A stretch of DNA of 64,000 nt, taken from positions 2,604,001-2,668,000 of the forward strand of contig NZ_CP060789.1 in the NCBI RefSeq assembly GCF_014489575.1, written 5' to 3'. Position 1 is the stretch's first letter. Every line of letters starts with the position of its first letter. This stretch comes from Tessaracoccus defluvii (GTDB taxonomy: Bacteria; Actinomycetota; Actinomycetes; Propionibacteriales; Propionibacteriaceae). The notes below the pieces were generated by a model. It had not been told where the DNA came from, searched no databases, and saw only the letters and a program-made list of their open reading frames with translations. The translations under genes and the position numbers were made by a program. This document shows positions 43,637 through 53,395 of the stretch, one piece after another.

Positions 43637-44494
43637 TCACCCCAGCCGGTCGGCCAGGGCGATCGTGTGACGGGCCGACTCGACCATGGCCAGGTCGAGG
43701 AAGGTCCCGTCGGCAAGTTGCAGGGCGCCGGTCCCGGAGGAGACGGCGCCGTCGATCCGCTCGAGCACCAGGCGTGCCCGCGCGACCTCGTCGTCCGAGG
43801 GCCGGAAGGACTCTCGGATCGTGTCGAGTTGGTGGGGGTGGATGGCGCTGCGGCCGAGGAATCCCCAGGAGCGGCCGACGCGACACGTGGCGGCGAGCCC
43901 CTCCAGGTCCGTGACGTGCGTCCACGCCGACATCAGCGGCGACGGCAACCCGGCCGCTCTCGCAGCGTTGACGACGCGGGCGCGGGCCCAGCCGAGGCCC
44001 TCGGTGTCGGCGACACGGAGGTCGGCGCGCAGGTCCGCCTCACCCATCCCGAGCGTCGCGACCTGCGGGCGGCGCGCCAGCTCGTACGCGAGTTCGACGC
44101 CGAGCGCCGACTCGATCAGCAGGTGCAGGTCCCGCCCCGGCAGGCGGGCAGCGAGTCCGTCGACGACCTCGACCGACTCCACCTTCGGGATCCGCGCCCC
44201 GACCCACCGCGGCAGCCCCGCGAGCGCCTCGACGTCCGCTTCGTGCCAGGGCGTTCCTGGCGCGTTGATCCGCACCTGAACATGCACGGCGTCCGCGGGC
44301 GCCGCGTCCGGGAAGGCGGCCCCGACGAGCGCCGGGATCGCTTCCAGCGACCCCCGGGCGGCGTCCTTCGCCGACGGAGCGACGGCGTCCTCCAGGTCGA
44401 CGAACACCCCGTCAGCCCCGCTGACAAGGGCTTTCGCGATCCGGTCCGGGCGGTCCGCCGGCACGTACAGCGGCGCGATCAGCAGTCGGCTCAT
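43637..44494 (-). CDS. CitE-like HpcH/HpaI aldolase/citrate lyase family protein
   Basis: The 285-aa protein has APLYVPADRPDRIAKALVSG, GVFVDLEDAVAPSAKDAARG, RINAPGTPWHEADVEAL, LLIESALGVELAYEL and GRSAIHPHQLDTIRESF, the CitE/CitE-like Mg-dependent barrel with conserved Arg, Glu and Asp metal ligands. Family members cleave or form malyl-, citramalyl- or related acyl-CoA. It is the last gene of a leftward operon and overlaps the CoA-transferase stop by four bases, which suggests the transferase supplies its acyl-CoA substrate. Confidence 0.87.
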   Translation of the reverse strand: MSRLLIAPLYVPADRPDRIAKALVSGADGVFVDLEDAVAPSAKDAARGSLEAIPALVGAAFPDAAPADAVHVQVRINAPGTPWHEADVEALAGLPRWVGARIPKVESVEVVDGLAARLPGRDLHLLIESALGVELAYELARRPQVATLGMGEADLRADLRVADTEGLGWARARVVNAARAAGLPSPLMSAWTHVTDLEGLAATCRVGRSWGFLGRSAIHPHQLDTIRESFRPSDDEVARARLVLERIDGAVSSGTGALQLADGTFLDLAMVESARHTIALADRLG

Positions 44495-45698
44495 ACGGCC
44501 CCCTCCCCACGCAGCTCCGCTATGCGGGCCGCGTCGTAGCCGAGTTCTGCGAGGACGGCGTCCGTGTCGGCCCCGTGGGTGCGGCCGGTGTGCGCGATGA
44601 CGCCGTCGTTGTCGGAGAGCCGGAACAGCGGCCCCTGCATCAGCATCGGACCCAGCTCGTCGTCGTCGATCCCGTGAATGGTGCCCAGGGCCCGGAACTG
44701 CGGGTCGGCGACGATGTCGTCGGCGTTGTAGATCGGGGCGACGGCGGCCTGGGCCTCCTCGAACGCGGCGATCACGTCGTCGCGGCTGCGCTGCGCGATC
44801 CAGGAGCCGACGGCGTCGTCCAGGACGTCGGCGTGCAGCGCCCGGTCGGCGCCGCGGGCGAACCACGGCTCGTCGATCAGCTCCGGCCGCCCCACCAGCC
44901 GCATCACCCGCTCGGCGATCGACTGCGCCGACGTGGAGACGGCGACCCAGCGGCCGTCGGCCGTGCGGTACGTGTTGCGGGGCGCGTTGTTGACGGACCG
45001 GTTGCCGGTGCGCGGCTGCACGGTGTGCAGCTGGTCCCAGCGGGTGATCTGCGGGCCCAGCATCGCGAGGATCGGCTCGATGATGGCCGTGTCGATCACC
45101 TGGCCGCGCCCGGTGACCCCCGCGCATGCAGCGCTACCATGACGGCGTACGCGGTGGCCAGCGACGCGACGCCGTCGGCCAGCCCGAACGGCGGCAGCGT
45201 CGGCGGCCCGTCCGGCTCGCCCGTGGTGGCCGCGAATCCGCTCATCGCCTCGGCCAGCGTCCCGAATCCGGGGCGCGAGCGCATCGGCCCGACCTGCCCG
45301 AACCCGGTGACCCGGGCGAGCACGAGCCGCGGGTTGCGCTCCAGCAGCACGTCGGGCCCCAGCCCCCAGCGCTCCAGCGTGCCGGGCCGGAAGTTCTCGA
45401 TCACCACGTCGGCGGTGGACGCCAGCCGGAGGAACGCCTCGCGTCCGCCGTCGCCGTTCAGGTTGATCGTGACGGTCCGCTTGTTGCGGCCCAGCGTCTT
45501 CCACCACAGGTTGACGCCGTCCTTCGCGACGCCGTGGCCGCGCGACGGGTCGGGCCGCGTCGGGTGCTCGACCTTGACGACGTCGGCGCCCATGTCGCCC
45601 AGGTGCATGGCGGCCATGGGGCCGGCGAACAGCGTGGAGGCGTCGATGACGCGCAGGCCGTGCAGCGCTCCGCGGGTGGGGTCGGTGCCGGTGCTCAT
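44491..45698 (-). CDS. Class III (CaiB/BaiF) CoA-transferase, frameshifted
   Basis: With one C restored in the run at 45117-45121 the protein is 402 aa. It has RVIDASTLFAGPMAAMHLGD, GADVVKVEHPTRPDPSRG (the catalytic Asp lies in the FxxD-type region nearby), RNKRTVTINLNGDGGREAFL, VIENFRPGTLERWGL and, after the break, QVIDTAIIEPILAMLGPQI. These enzymes move CoA between carboxylic acids. ATG at 45698 overlaps the upstream gene's stop (ATGA), and its own stop overlaps the CitE-like gene. Confidence 0.85.
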
Positions 45699-47668
45699 CG
45701 CGCCTGCTTCCCGTCGAACGCGATCCGGAACCCGACGGTGGGGCCGCGGTCGAGGCCGAAGCCGGGCCGCAGGTACTTCACCGACACCTCCGGCGGATGC
45801 ACCCCGCCCTCGACGTACCAGTCGGAGCCCTCCGCACGGTAGTGGCTGCCGCCCTTCAGCATGAGGAAGCGGGTGCGGCCGTCGCTGTGCTCCGACTCCG
45901 TCCAGTTCCACACCTCGGGGGTGCCGCGGCGGAACCCGGGCAGGCCGGCGGCCAGCTGCCATTCGTCCTCGGTGGGCAGCCTCCCGCCGCGCCACTCGCA
46001 GTAGGCGCGGGCATCGTCGAGGCCGACGTGGGTGACGGGCCGGTCCGCGTCGACGGCAGCAGGTGCGCCGTCGACCCAGTGGGCCAGGAAGCGGGCGTCG
46101 TCGGCGGGTCGCCAGCCGGTGGCGAGGAACTCGGCGAACTCGGCGTTGGTGACCTCGACGGCGGCCACCGCCACCGACGTCTCCAGCGACACCTCACGCT
46201 GCAGCGTGCGGGCGTCGTGCAGGCGCGGCACCAGCGGCTTCCACTCGTCGACGTACGGCGCCCCCTGGTACATCCCCGTCTCCCGGGCCCGGTAACGGAC
46301 GGTGAGGACGTGCTCCCCCGCGGGCACGACGACGCGCTCGGCGGGCGGCGGCCCAAAGCGGGGCCGCGGCACGATCCGGCGGGCGATCCGGTGTGGGAAC
46401 GACGCGTCCGCGACCGGCGGCTGCGCGTCGAGCTCGACGGCGACGGCGGACGCCCACGTGGGCAGCCCGGCATCGGCGGCGACGAGCACCGCGGCCGCGA
46501 CACCGCGGGCGGGCACGAGGATGCGGCCGCCGTCGGCCACGCCACGGTCGGTCAGGGCGATGGCGCCGGGGACGACGGGGCCGAGGTAGTCGGTGTCGCC
46601 GCGGTTGACGAGTGTGTAGAGCCGGACGGGCCCCTGTGTCCAGGCTGAGGCATAGACCCCTGCGGCCTCGGCCTCGTCGGCCAGTGGCGCGAGTGGCGTC
46701 CAGTCGCCGTCACGGAGCAGGTCGGCGGCGGCCCGCTGCACCGTGAGCATGCGCTTCAGGGTGGCGGCGTCGCGCGGACTCCAGCCCACCCAGACGCCGA
46801 ACACGACCTCCCACACCATCATCCCGACGCCGTTGAGCCAGGCGGACTGCAGCTCCTCGGAATGGTCGCGGTGCCAGCGGCGGATGTGGTGCTGCATGTG
46901 ACGGCGCTCGAACCAGTGCGCGCGCAGCACGCCCGGCACGGGCGAGTCGGCGAAGAACTGCGCCCACGACGTCGAATGATCGGCGATCCGCTCGACCGGC
47001 AGTTTCGACTCGCCCTCCAGGACGATGCCGGGCCGGGCGGCCTCGAGGCGGGCGACCAGCTCCGGATCGGCCTTCTTGAGCGTGTCGAGGAAGACGCCGT
47101 CGGCGCCCAGGTCGCGGACGAGGGCGGCAAGTTCGGTCACGTCGTCGTCGCCGCGGCGGGTGCCCGTGTCCCACGGGTTGTAGTCGACGAAGACCCTCAC
47201 GCCCAGCTCGTGGAGCCGGCCGACGAGCTCCCCGATGCCGGGCACCTCCCGGTAGTGGTCCCACTGGTTGCGGTCGTCGAGCCCGATGATCGGGTAGGCG
47301 TGCCACAAGACGACGGCGTCGAGGCCGCCGAGTCGTTCGCGGGCGTCGTCGAGGAACCGCTCCGGCGTGAACCGGCGCTCCTCGAAGGAGTAGAACAGTT
47401 CGTCCCACAGCCACACCTGCGCCACCGTGAAGCAGTTGGCGGCCCACGCGGCCTCGGGCCGGTCGTAGGCGGCGCCGTCGAAGCCGTGTCGGGCGCGGGC
47501 GTCGTCGCGCCACCCGTGGAGGACGGCGCGCCAGGCGTCGCGGTCGACGACGTCGGCGGGACCGACAAAGATCTTTGCCTCGTCGAGTGCGACGAGGTCC
47601 GGCTCCTCCAGCGGCACGCCGGTGGGCAGGTCGATGGGCCGGGGCACCAGCGGGTCGAACGCGTACAT
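45695..47668 (-). CDS. Barrel-type hydrolase-like domain fused to a SUMF1/FGE-like domain
   Basis: The 657-aa protein has no signal peptide. Residues ~60-330 look like a TIM barrel: LDAVVLWHAYPIIGLDDRNQ, VRVFVDYNPWDTGTRRGDDD, LGADGVFLDTLKKADPE and GIVLEGESKLPVERIAD, with Asp and Glu at strand ends as in retaining glycosidases. A beta-rich middle follows. The last ~160 residues are a SUMF1/sulfatase-modifying-like fold: VEVTNAEFAEFLATGWRPAD, RGGRLPTEDEWQLAAGLPGF and LKGGSHYRAEGSDWYVEGG. The two copper-binding cysteines of true formylglycine-generating enzyme are absent, so that activity is unlikely. AGGAGG precedes the ATG at 47668. Substrate unknown; context suggests a glycoside imported by the same operon. 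Confidence 0.65.
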   Translation of the reverse strand: MYAFDPLVPRPIDLPTGVPLEEPDLVALDEAKIFVGPADVVDRDAWRAVLHGWRDDARARHGFDGAAYDRPEAAWAANCFTVAQVWLWDELFYSFEERRFTPERFLDDARERLGGLDAVVLWHAYPIIGLDDRNQWDHYREVPGIGELVGRLHELGVRVFVDYNPWDTGTRRGDDDVTELAALVRDLGADGVFLDTLKKADPELVARLEAARPGIVLEGESKLPVERIADHSTSWAQFFADSPVPGVLRAHWFERRHMQHHIRRWHRDHSEELQSAWLNGVGMMVWEVVFGVWVGWSPRDAATLKRMLTVQRAAADLLRDGDWTPLAPLADEAEAAGVYASAWTQGPVRLYTLVNRGDTDYLGPVVPGAIALTDRGVADGGRILVPARGVAAAVLVAADAGLPTWASAVAVELDAQPPVADASFPHRIARRIVPRPRFGPPPAERVVVPAGEHVLTVRYRARETGMYQGAPYVDEWKPLVPRLHDARTLQREVSLETSVAVAAVEVTNAEFAEFLATGWRPADDARFLAHWVDGAPAAVDADRPVTHVGLDDARAYCEWRGGRLPTEDEWQLAAGLPGFRRGTPEVWNWTESEHSDGRTRFLMLKGGSHYRAEGSDWYVEGGVHPPEVSVKYLRPGFGLDRGPTVGFRIAFDGKQAR

Positions 47669-47681
47669 TCCTTGCCTCCTG

Positions 47682-49033
47682 CTACCTCCCGGCCAGCGCG
47701 ACGGTGCGCGCCGCCAGGTCGACGATCTGCTGCGGGCCGCCGGGCATCGACGTGTCGATGCGGCCCTTGAGCGGCGCCGTCCACTGCTCGCCGATGCCGT
47801 CGACGCCGAGCAGGGCCCCCGCGACAGCGCCGACCGTGGCGCCGGCGGAGTCCGTGTCCCAGCCGGCGGTGACGGCGAGCGACACCGAACGGCCGAAGTC
47901 GCCACGGCCCGCGGCCAGCGCGTAGGCGATGACGGCGGCGTTGTTCAGCACGTGCACCCAGTGCAGGTGCCCGTAGGCGGCATGGATCGCGTCGAGCGCG
48001 GCGCGGACGCCGTCCTCGCTGAGGTCGGTGGCCGCCGCCTGCACGCGGCCCAGCGCGATGGCGTCGGCGAGCGCGCTGCGCGGAGGGACGACGGTGGACG
48101 CGAGGTCGAGCGCCTCGTCGACGGAGTCCGCCACCATCGCGGCGGAGCCGAGGGCTGCGGCCCACATGGCGCCGTAGAGGCCGTTGCGGGTGTGGCTGAG
48201 CCGGGCGTCGCGCCAGGCGAGCTCGGCTGCGGCGAGCGGCTCGCCGGGGCGGATCCAGCCGAACACGTCGGTGCGGATGAGCGCGCCGATCCACTCCCGG
48301 AAGGGGTTCTGGTGGGTGGCGGTCTCCGGGACGGGACGCGCCTCGAGGATGTTGCGCAGCGCGATCCGCTCGGCGGTGAACACGCGCCCGGCGGGCAGGT
48401 TCTCCAGCCACAGCTGGGCGACGTCGTCGGTGCCGAAGCCGACGCCGTGCCGCTCGAGCAGGGCGAGCGCGAGGATCGGGTAGTTGAGGTCGTCGTCCTC
48501 GGGCATCCCGTCGATGTTCTCCTCGAGGGACGTGGGCCGGGAGCGACGGTTCCAGGGCCAGCGGGCGGCGACGTCGTCGGGCAGGCCGACCTCGGTGAAC
48601 CACCGGTCAAGGGGCCAGCGGCCGGTGGCGCGGAGGATCTCCTCGATGCCCTGCCGCGGGATCTTCTCCACCGGCTTGCCGAGCAGGCAGCCCGCCGCGC
48701 GGCCCGTCCAGGCGCCGAGCACCCGGGCCGGCAGATCCGACGGCGCGGGCCATGTCAGGCGCTCCGGAAGCAACGCGACGATGGCGTCCCAGTCGTCGGG
48801 CTCGTCGGGGGCCGGGGCCACCGGCAGCGCATCGAGCTCGTCAAGCAGCTCACGGGCGGGGGCCCGCAGCTCCGGCGTGGCCGGCACGGGCCGGCCCCGC
48901 TCACGGCCGGGACCGGGTCCCCCCCGGCCGCGACCCAGCGGGCCAGGACCCCGGCCGTGTCACGGCCATCGGCCAGCGACTGGACCAGCTCGTGGGCCAG
49001 CAGGTCCTCGGGCTGCGCCCACGTCAACCTCAT
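47682..49033 (-). CDS. ADP-ribosylglycohydrolase family protein 1, frameshifted
   Basis: With one C restored in the run at 48919-48925 the protein is 450 aa. An N-terminal helical segment (MRLTWAQPEDLLAHELVQSL) of ~90 residues precedes the ARH fold: RVLGAWTGRAAGCLLGKPVE, PEDDDLNYPILALALLERHG (metal-binding DDD) and SVSLAVTAGWDTDSAGATVG (second metal site). The fold is the dinuclear-Mg all-helical hydrolase that cleaves ADP-ribosyl or related N-/O-glycosidic bonds. Start overlaps the stop of the paralogous gene upstream (ATGA). Substrate is unknown; the operon suggests a small imported glycoside rather than modified protein. Confidence 0.82.
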
Positions 49034-50193
49034 GCCGAGGCCTCGGCGATCCGCGCGAGCTGCGCGAGCCTGTCTTCCGCCCGACGACGGTCGGCCTCCA
49101 CCAGCTCGGCGGCGACCTCGGCCATCAGGGCACCCGTGGCGCGGATGTCCATCCGGCTGGCGGTCTCGATCCGGTCCAGCCACTCGTTCGGGACGACCTG
49201 CGTGCCGCCGAGTCCGGCGCACACCGCGCCGGCCATGACGGCGATCGAATCGGCGTCGCGACCGTAGTTGACGGCGCCGAGCACGGCCCCGCGGAAGTCC
49301 CCCTGATGCGCGACGATGAAGCCGACCGCAACCGGCAGCTCCTCGATCGCCTTCGTGCGCGACGGGCGGCGCGCGTCCATCGACATCGCCCGGTACTCGG
49401 GTCCCACCGAGTCGTACGGCGCGACCGCCTCGCGGATGGCCCGGCCCAGCTCCCGGGCCTGCTCGTCGTCGGCGGGACGCCCGAACGCGGCGCCCGCGGC
49501 CGCGCAGGCCTCGATGGCGGACCGTGTCCCGTCGTGCGACAGCCGCAGGGCGGCCTCGACGACGTCGGCGACGGTGGCGCCGGGCGCGACCGACGCCGCG
49601 ACCATGGCCGCGAACACCGCCGCCGCCTCCCGCCCGTAGCTGGACTGGTGGGCCCCCGCCACGTCGATCGCCTCGGCGTAGGCGGCGTCCGGGTCTCCCG
49701 GATTGGCGAGCCCGACCGGGGCCATGTACATGGCGGCACCGCAGTTGACGACGTTACCGACGCCCGCCTCACGCGGGTCGACGTGCCCGTAGTGCAGGCG
49801 GGCGACGAGCCACTTCTCGGCGAGGAAGACGCGCTGCAACACGAGCGCCTCCGACTCCAGTTCGGGGATCCAGCGCGGCTCCCCGATCATCAGCGGCACC
49901 AGGTCCTCCGCGACGGCGTAAGCGTCCAGGTGGGCGCGCCGTCGGGCGTAGACCTCGATCAGCAGCCGGGTCATGAGCGTGTCGTCCGTGATGTGCCCGT
50001 CACCCTTGTGGTACGGCGCGATCGGGCGGGCGGTGCGCCAGTCCTCGAACCAGGGCCCGACGATGCCGGTGACCCGTCCGCCGTGGCGCTCCTCGATCTG
50101 TTCGGGCGTCCAGCCCTCGATGGCGCCGCCGAGGGCATCGCCCACGGCCGCACCGGTGATCACCGCCGTGCAGCGGTCCTCCAACCAGCTCAC
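49030..50193 (-). CDS. ADP-ribosylglycohydrolase family protein 2
   Basis: The 387-aa protein has CTAVITGAAVGDALGGAIEG, DGHITDDTLMTRLLIEVYAR (metal-binding TDDT) and GAVLGAVNYGRDADSIAVMA (RDADS second metal site), a complete ARH-type active site. It is intact. It lies 57 bp after the binding-protein gene, separated by a strong hairpin, and overlaps paralogue 1, with which it shares fold but little sequence. The pair may form two steps or two specificities in one pathway. Confidence 0.88.
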   Translation of the reverse strand: MSWLEDRCTAVITGAAVGDALGGAIEGWTPEQIEERHGGRVTGIVGPWFEDWRTARPIAPYHKGDGHITDDTLMTRLLIEVYARRRAHLDAYAVAEDLVPLMIGEPRWIPELESEALVLQRVFLAEKWLVARLHYGHVDPREAGVGNVVNCGAAMYMAPVGLANPGDPDAAYAEAIDVAGAHQSSYGREAAAVFAAMVAASVAPGATVADVVEAALRLSHDGTRSAIEACAAAGAAFGRPADDEQARELGRAIREAVAPYDSVGPEYRAMSMDARRPSRTKAIEELPVAVGFIVAHQGDFRGAVLGAVNYGRDADSIAVMAGAVCAGLGGTQVVPNEWLDRIETASRMDIRATGALMAEVAAELVEADRRRAEDRLAQLARIAEASA

Positions 50194-50217
50194 TGGTTCG
50201 CTCCTTAGAAAGGGAAT

Positions 50218-50245
50218 GGGCGGCCGCTCCCCCCAGCGGCCGCCC
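50218..50245 (-). promoter_or_regulatory. Intercistronic hairpin after the ABC binding-protein gene
   Basis: GGGCGGCCGCT and AGCGGCCGCCC form a perfect 11-bp stem with a six-base C-rich loop, 5 bp after the binding-protein stop. No U-tract follows. It probably stabilises the upstream mRNA and damps expression of the enzymes downstream. Confidence 0.6.
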
Positions 50246-50250
50246 CCGGC

Positions 50251-51575
50251 TCAGCGGTTGACCTGATCCCAGCCCGACTTCAGCTCGTCGGCCAGGCCGG
50301 CCGCGTCGATCTCATTCGCCTGGAACTTCTGGAACGCCGGGTGGCCACGGTGTCCTTCCACTGAGCGTAGGTGTCGACGAACAGGTACGGCGCACTGGTC
50401 ATGTGCTGGCCGGACTTGAGGATGTTGTCCCAGCCGATCTCGCCGGACATCTCGGCGGCGAGCGCCTCCTGCGCGGAGGTGGTGGCGGGGATCAGGGCAT
50501 CGGCCTTGTTGATCGCGGCGAGGTTCGCCGTGCTGGTGAAGTACTCGATGAACTGGACCGACTCGGCGATGTGCTCCGAGTCGACGTTGACCGACAGGGT
50601 CTGCGGGTTGGCCGCCTGATCGGCGCCCGCGGGGCCCGCGAGCGGTGGCAGGACCGTCCACTCCATGCCGTCGGGGGCGTCGTTGGCGACGTTCGCGGCC
50701 TGGAAGGAGCCCTGGATCGTCATCGCGATCTGGCCGTCGTAGAAGTACGGCAGCGTCTTGCCACCCGACAGGGTCAGCGTGACGGGCAGCAGCGACTTGT
50801 CGGTGTAGGCCATGTCGTGGACCAGCTTCGGCAGGGCCAGCTCGCCGTCGCCGACGGTGATCGTCGCGTCGGTGCCGGTGCCCTCGAACCACTGGCCGCC
50901 GAAGCCCGGCGACATCGCCATCATCGCGGCGGTCGGGCTGGCCAGCCCCCAGCCGAGGCCGGTGACGCCGTTGGCGGTGGCCTTCTTGGCCATGTCGCGC
51001 AGCTGATCCCAGGTCATGGTGTCACCGGTCGGGATCTCGACGCCGGCGTCGGCCAGCAGCTTGGTGTTGGCGAAGACCATGTAGGCCTGCAGCTCGGTCG
51101 GGTACCCGACGATCTGGTCGTCGACCGTCACGGTCTTGAGGATGCCCTCGGGAATGTCGGCCTTGTGGTCGGCGGACATGTGCTCGGTGAGGTCGGCCAG
51201 GTACCCGTCCCGCGCGAACGGGACGATGCTGGCGGCCTCGTAGTGGATGATGTCGGGCGCCGCGCCGCCGTTGAACTGGGTGATCAGCTTGTCGTAGATG
51301 CCGTCCCAGCCGGCGGGGACGATCTCGACCTGGATGTTGGGGTTGTCCTTGTTCCAGCTGTCGACGATCTGCTTGGTCACCTCGATGGCGGCCGGCTGAT
51401 CGGAGAGCGACTGGAAGGTCAGGTTCACCGGCTCGGCGGGGGTGGTCGCCGACGGGACGTCGGACGGGCCGCCCGTCGGGCTGCCGGTCGCGATGGGGTC
51501 GGTGGTGCCGCACGCCGTGAGGGCGAGGGCGGCCACCGTGAGGCCTGCGACGATGGAGGCTCCACTTCGCTTCAT
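50251..51575 (-). CDS. ABC carbohydrate-binding lipoprotein, C-terminal frameshift
   Basis: The protein (441 aa with one base restored near 50340-50345) has a lipoprotein signal ending ALALTACGTTD and a family 1 binding fold: NLTFQSLSDQPAAIEVTKQI, GAAPDIIHYEAASIVPFA and IAMTIQGSFQAANVANDAP. Without correction the last 30 residues (HPAFQKFQANEIDAAGLADE...) are replaced by a nonsense tail. It is the ligand receptor for the two permeases transcribed just before it. The ATG at 51575 has AAAGGAA upstream. Confidence 0.87.
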
Positions 51576-51629
51576 GATGGGGTTCCTTTCGGGAGGGTGG
51601 ATGCGGGTCTCGTAGGGATGGATGACGGA

Positions 51630-52457
51630 TCAGCCCTTCACCGCGCCGGCCATGAGGCCGCGGGTGAGCTTGCGCTGCATGATCGAGAAGAAGACGATGC
51701 TGGGGATCGCCGCCAGCACGGAGCCGGCGGCCAGCGGGCCGAGCGCCACCTTGCCCTCGCCGCCGACGAACATCTTCAGCGTGATGGGCAGGGTGTAGTT
51801 CTCGGGCGACTGCAGCAGCACGAGGGCGAAGAAGAACTCGTTCCAGCTGGACACGAACGAGAACATGGCCGTGGCGACGACGCCCGGCACGAGCAGCGGG
51901 AACACGATCCTGGCCAGCACCTGGAGTCGGCCGGCACCGTCGACGGATCCGGCCTCCTCCAGGTCGACCGGGATGCCCATGACGTAGCCCTGCATCATCC
52001 ACAGAGCGAACGGCAGGGTGTAGGTGGTGTGCACGAGGGTCAGGCCGAGCAGGGAGTCGGTCAGGTTCAGCGTGCGCAGGATCAGGAACAGCGGAAGGAT
52101 GATGAGGATCACCGGGAACACCTGGCTGACCAGGATCCAGCCGATCCCGACCGCGCGGATCTTCCCCTTCAGGCGGGCCAGCACATAGGCGGCGGGCATC
52201 GCAATGAGGATCACCAGCGCGGTGGAGCCGAGCGCGACGACCGCCGAGTTGAGGCCGGACGACACCAGCCCCTGCCGCTCGAGCGCCAGCGGGTAGTTGG
52301 CGAACGTGAAGTCGCGCGGGATCAGGCTGATGGCCAGCGAGTTCAGCTCGGCCGACGACTTGAAGCTGGCCGAGACCAGCCACAGCAGCGGGAAGCCGAG
52401 GAACACGATGTAGGCGGCCAGCGCCACGTACTGGCCGGTGCGGGCGACGACGCGCAT
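51630..52457 (-). CDS. ABC sugar permease (MalG type)
   Basis: The 275-aa permease has six helices starting VALAAYIVFLGFPLLWLVSA, the EAA loop DLEEAGSVDGAGRLQVLARI and the typical ending MQRKLTRGLMAGAVKG. The ATG at 52457 touches the previous gene's stop (TGATG), implying coupled translation. Confidence 0.9.
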   Translation of the reverse strand: MRVVARTGQYVALAAYIVFLGFPLLWLVSASFKSSAELNSLAISLIPRDFTFANYPLALERQGLVSSGLNSAVVALGSTALVILIAMPAAYVLARLKGKIRAVGIGWILVSQVFPVILIILPLFLILRTLNLTDSLLGLTLVHTTYTLPFALWMMQGYVMGIPVDLEEAGSVDGAGRLQVLARIVFPLLVPGVVATAMFSFVSSWNEFFFALVLLQSPENYTLPITLKMFVGGEGKVALGPLAAGSVLAAIPSIVFFSIMQRKLTRGLMAGAVKG

Positions 52458-53395
52458 CACTTCTCCCCTCGCGGATCGGCGTCCTGCCGGAACTGCGACC
52501 ACAGATAGACGGCGAGCAGTGCCACCACGACGACGACCAGCACCACACCCATGGCGGCGGCGTAACCGATGTTGCGGTTCTTGAACGCCTCCAGGTAGGT
52601 GAACAGCATCGGCAGCATCGTCTTGCCGCCAGGGCCGCCCTCGGTGAGCACGTACACCAGCGAGAACGAGTTGAAGTTCCAGATGAAGTTCAGCGACGTG
52701 ATGGACGTGACGATGGGGCGCAGGCTCGGCCAGGTGACCGATCGGAAGCGCTGCCAGGCGTTCGCGCCGTCGACGGAGGCGGCCTCGTTGAGCTCATCGG
52801 GGATCTGCTGCAGGCCCGCGAGCAGGGTGACGGTCGTCTGCGGCATGCCGACCCAGACGCCCACCAGGATCACCGCGGGCAGCGCCGTCGAGAAGTTGGC
52901 GAGCCAGTTCGTCTCCGACGGCAGCCCCATGGCGCCGAGCACCGCGTTGAGCGGGCCGCCGTTCGGCGAGTAGATCAGCTGCCACATGATGGCCACGACC
53001 ACCGGCGGCATGGCCCACGGGATGAGCGCGAGGACGCGGGTCAGCCCCTGGAAGCGGAGGTCCGCGTTGAGTAGGAGCGCCAGCCCGAGCGCGGCGAGGA
53101 GCTGCAGGAGCGTCACGCTGACGGCCCACACCATGCCGATCCGGAACGACTCCCAGAACATGGTGTTGCTCATCAGGTCGACGAAGTTGTCGATCCCGAT
53201 GAACGTGTACTCGGGGTTCCGCACGAGCCTGGCGTCGGTGAACGCGAGCGCGATGCCCACGATCAGGGGCGCGACGCTGAGCACCAGGATCGGGATCAGC
53301 GACGGCATCACCAGGAGGGCGGCCTCCTTGCGCCTCGTCCGTTCCAAGCCGGAGGCCCGCCTGCGCACCGGGGCGGTGGCCTGCGCCGTGGTCAT
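52457..53395 (-). CDS. ABC sugar permease (MalF type)
   Basis: The 312-aa permease starts with a cytoplasmic basic segment, then ALLVMPSLIPILVLSVAPLI and five more helices. The EAA loop is LNEAASVDGANAWQRFRSVT, followed by TEGGPGGKTMLPMLFTYLEA, usual for MalF-like proteins. It overlaps the LacI gene's stop by four bases. No ATPase gene is in this operon. Confidence 0.9.
   Translation of the reverse strand: MTTAQATAPVRRRASGLERTRRKEAALLVMPSLIPILVLSVAPLIVGIALAFTDARLVRNPEYTFIGIDNFVDLMSNTMFWESFRIGMVWAVSVTLLQLLAALGLALLLNADLRFQGLTRVLALIPWAMPPVVVAIMWQLIYSPNGGPLNAVLGAMGLPSETNWLANFSTALPAVILVGVWVGMPQTTVTLLAGLQQIPDELNEAASVDGANAWQRFRSVTWPSLRPIVTSITSLNFIWNFNSFSLVYVLTEGGPGGKTMLPMLFTYLEAFKNRNIGYAAAMGVVLVVVVVALLAVYLWSQFRQDADPRGEK

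Noticed and set aside
47180..47668. Formylglycine-generating enzyme for sulfatase activation
   Set aside because: The SUMF1 domain of the fusion lacks the catalytic cysteines and no sulfatase gene is in the window.
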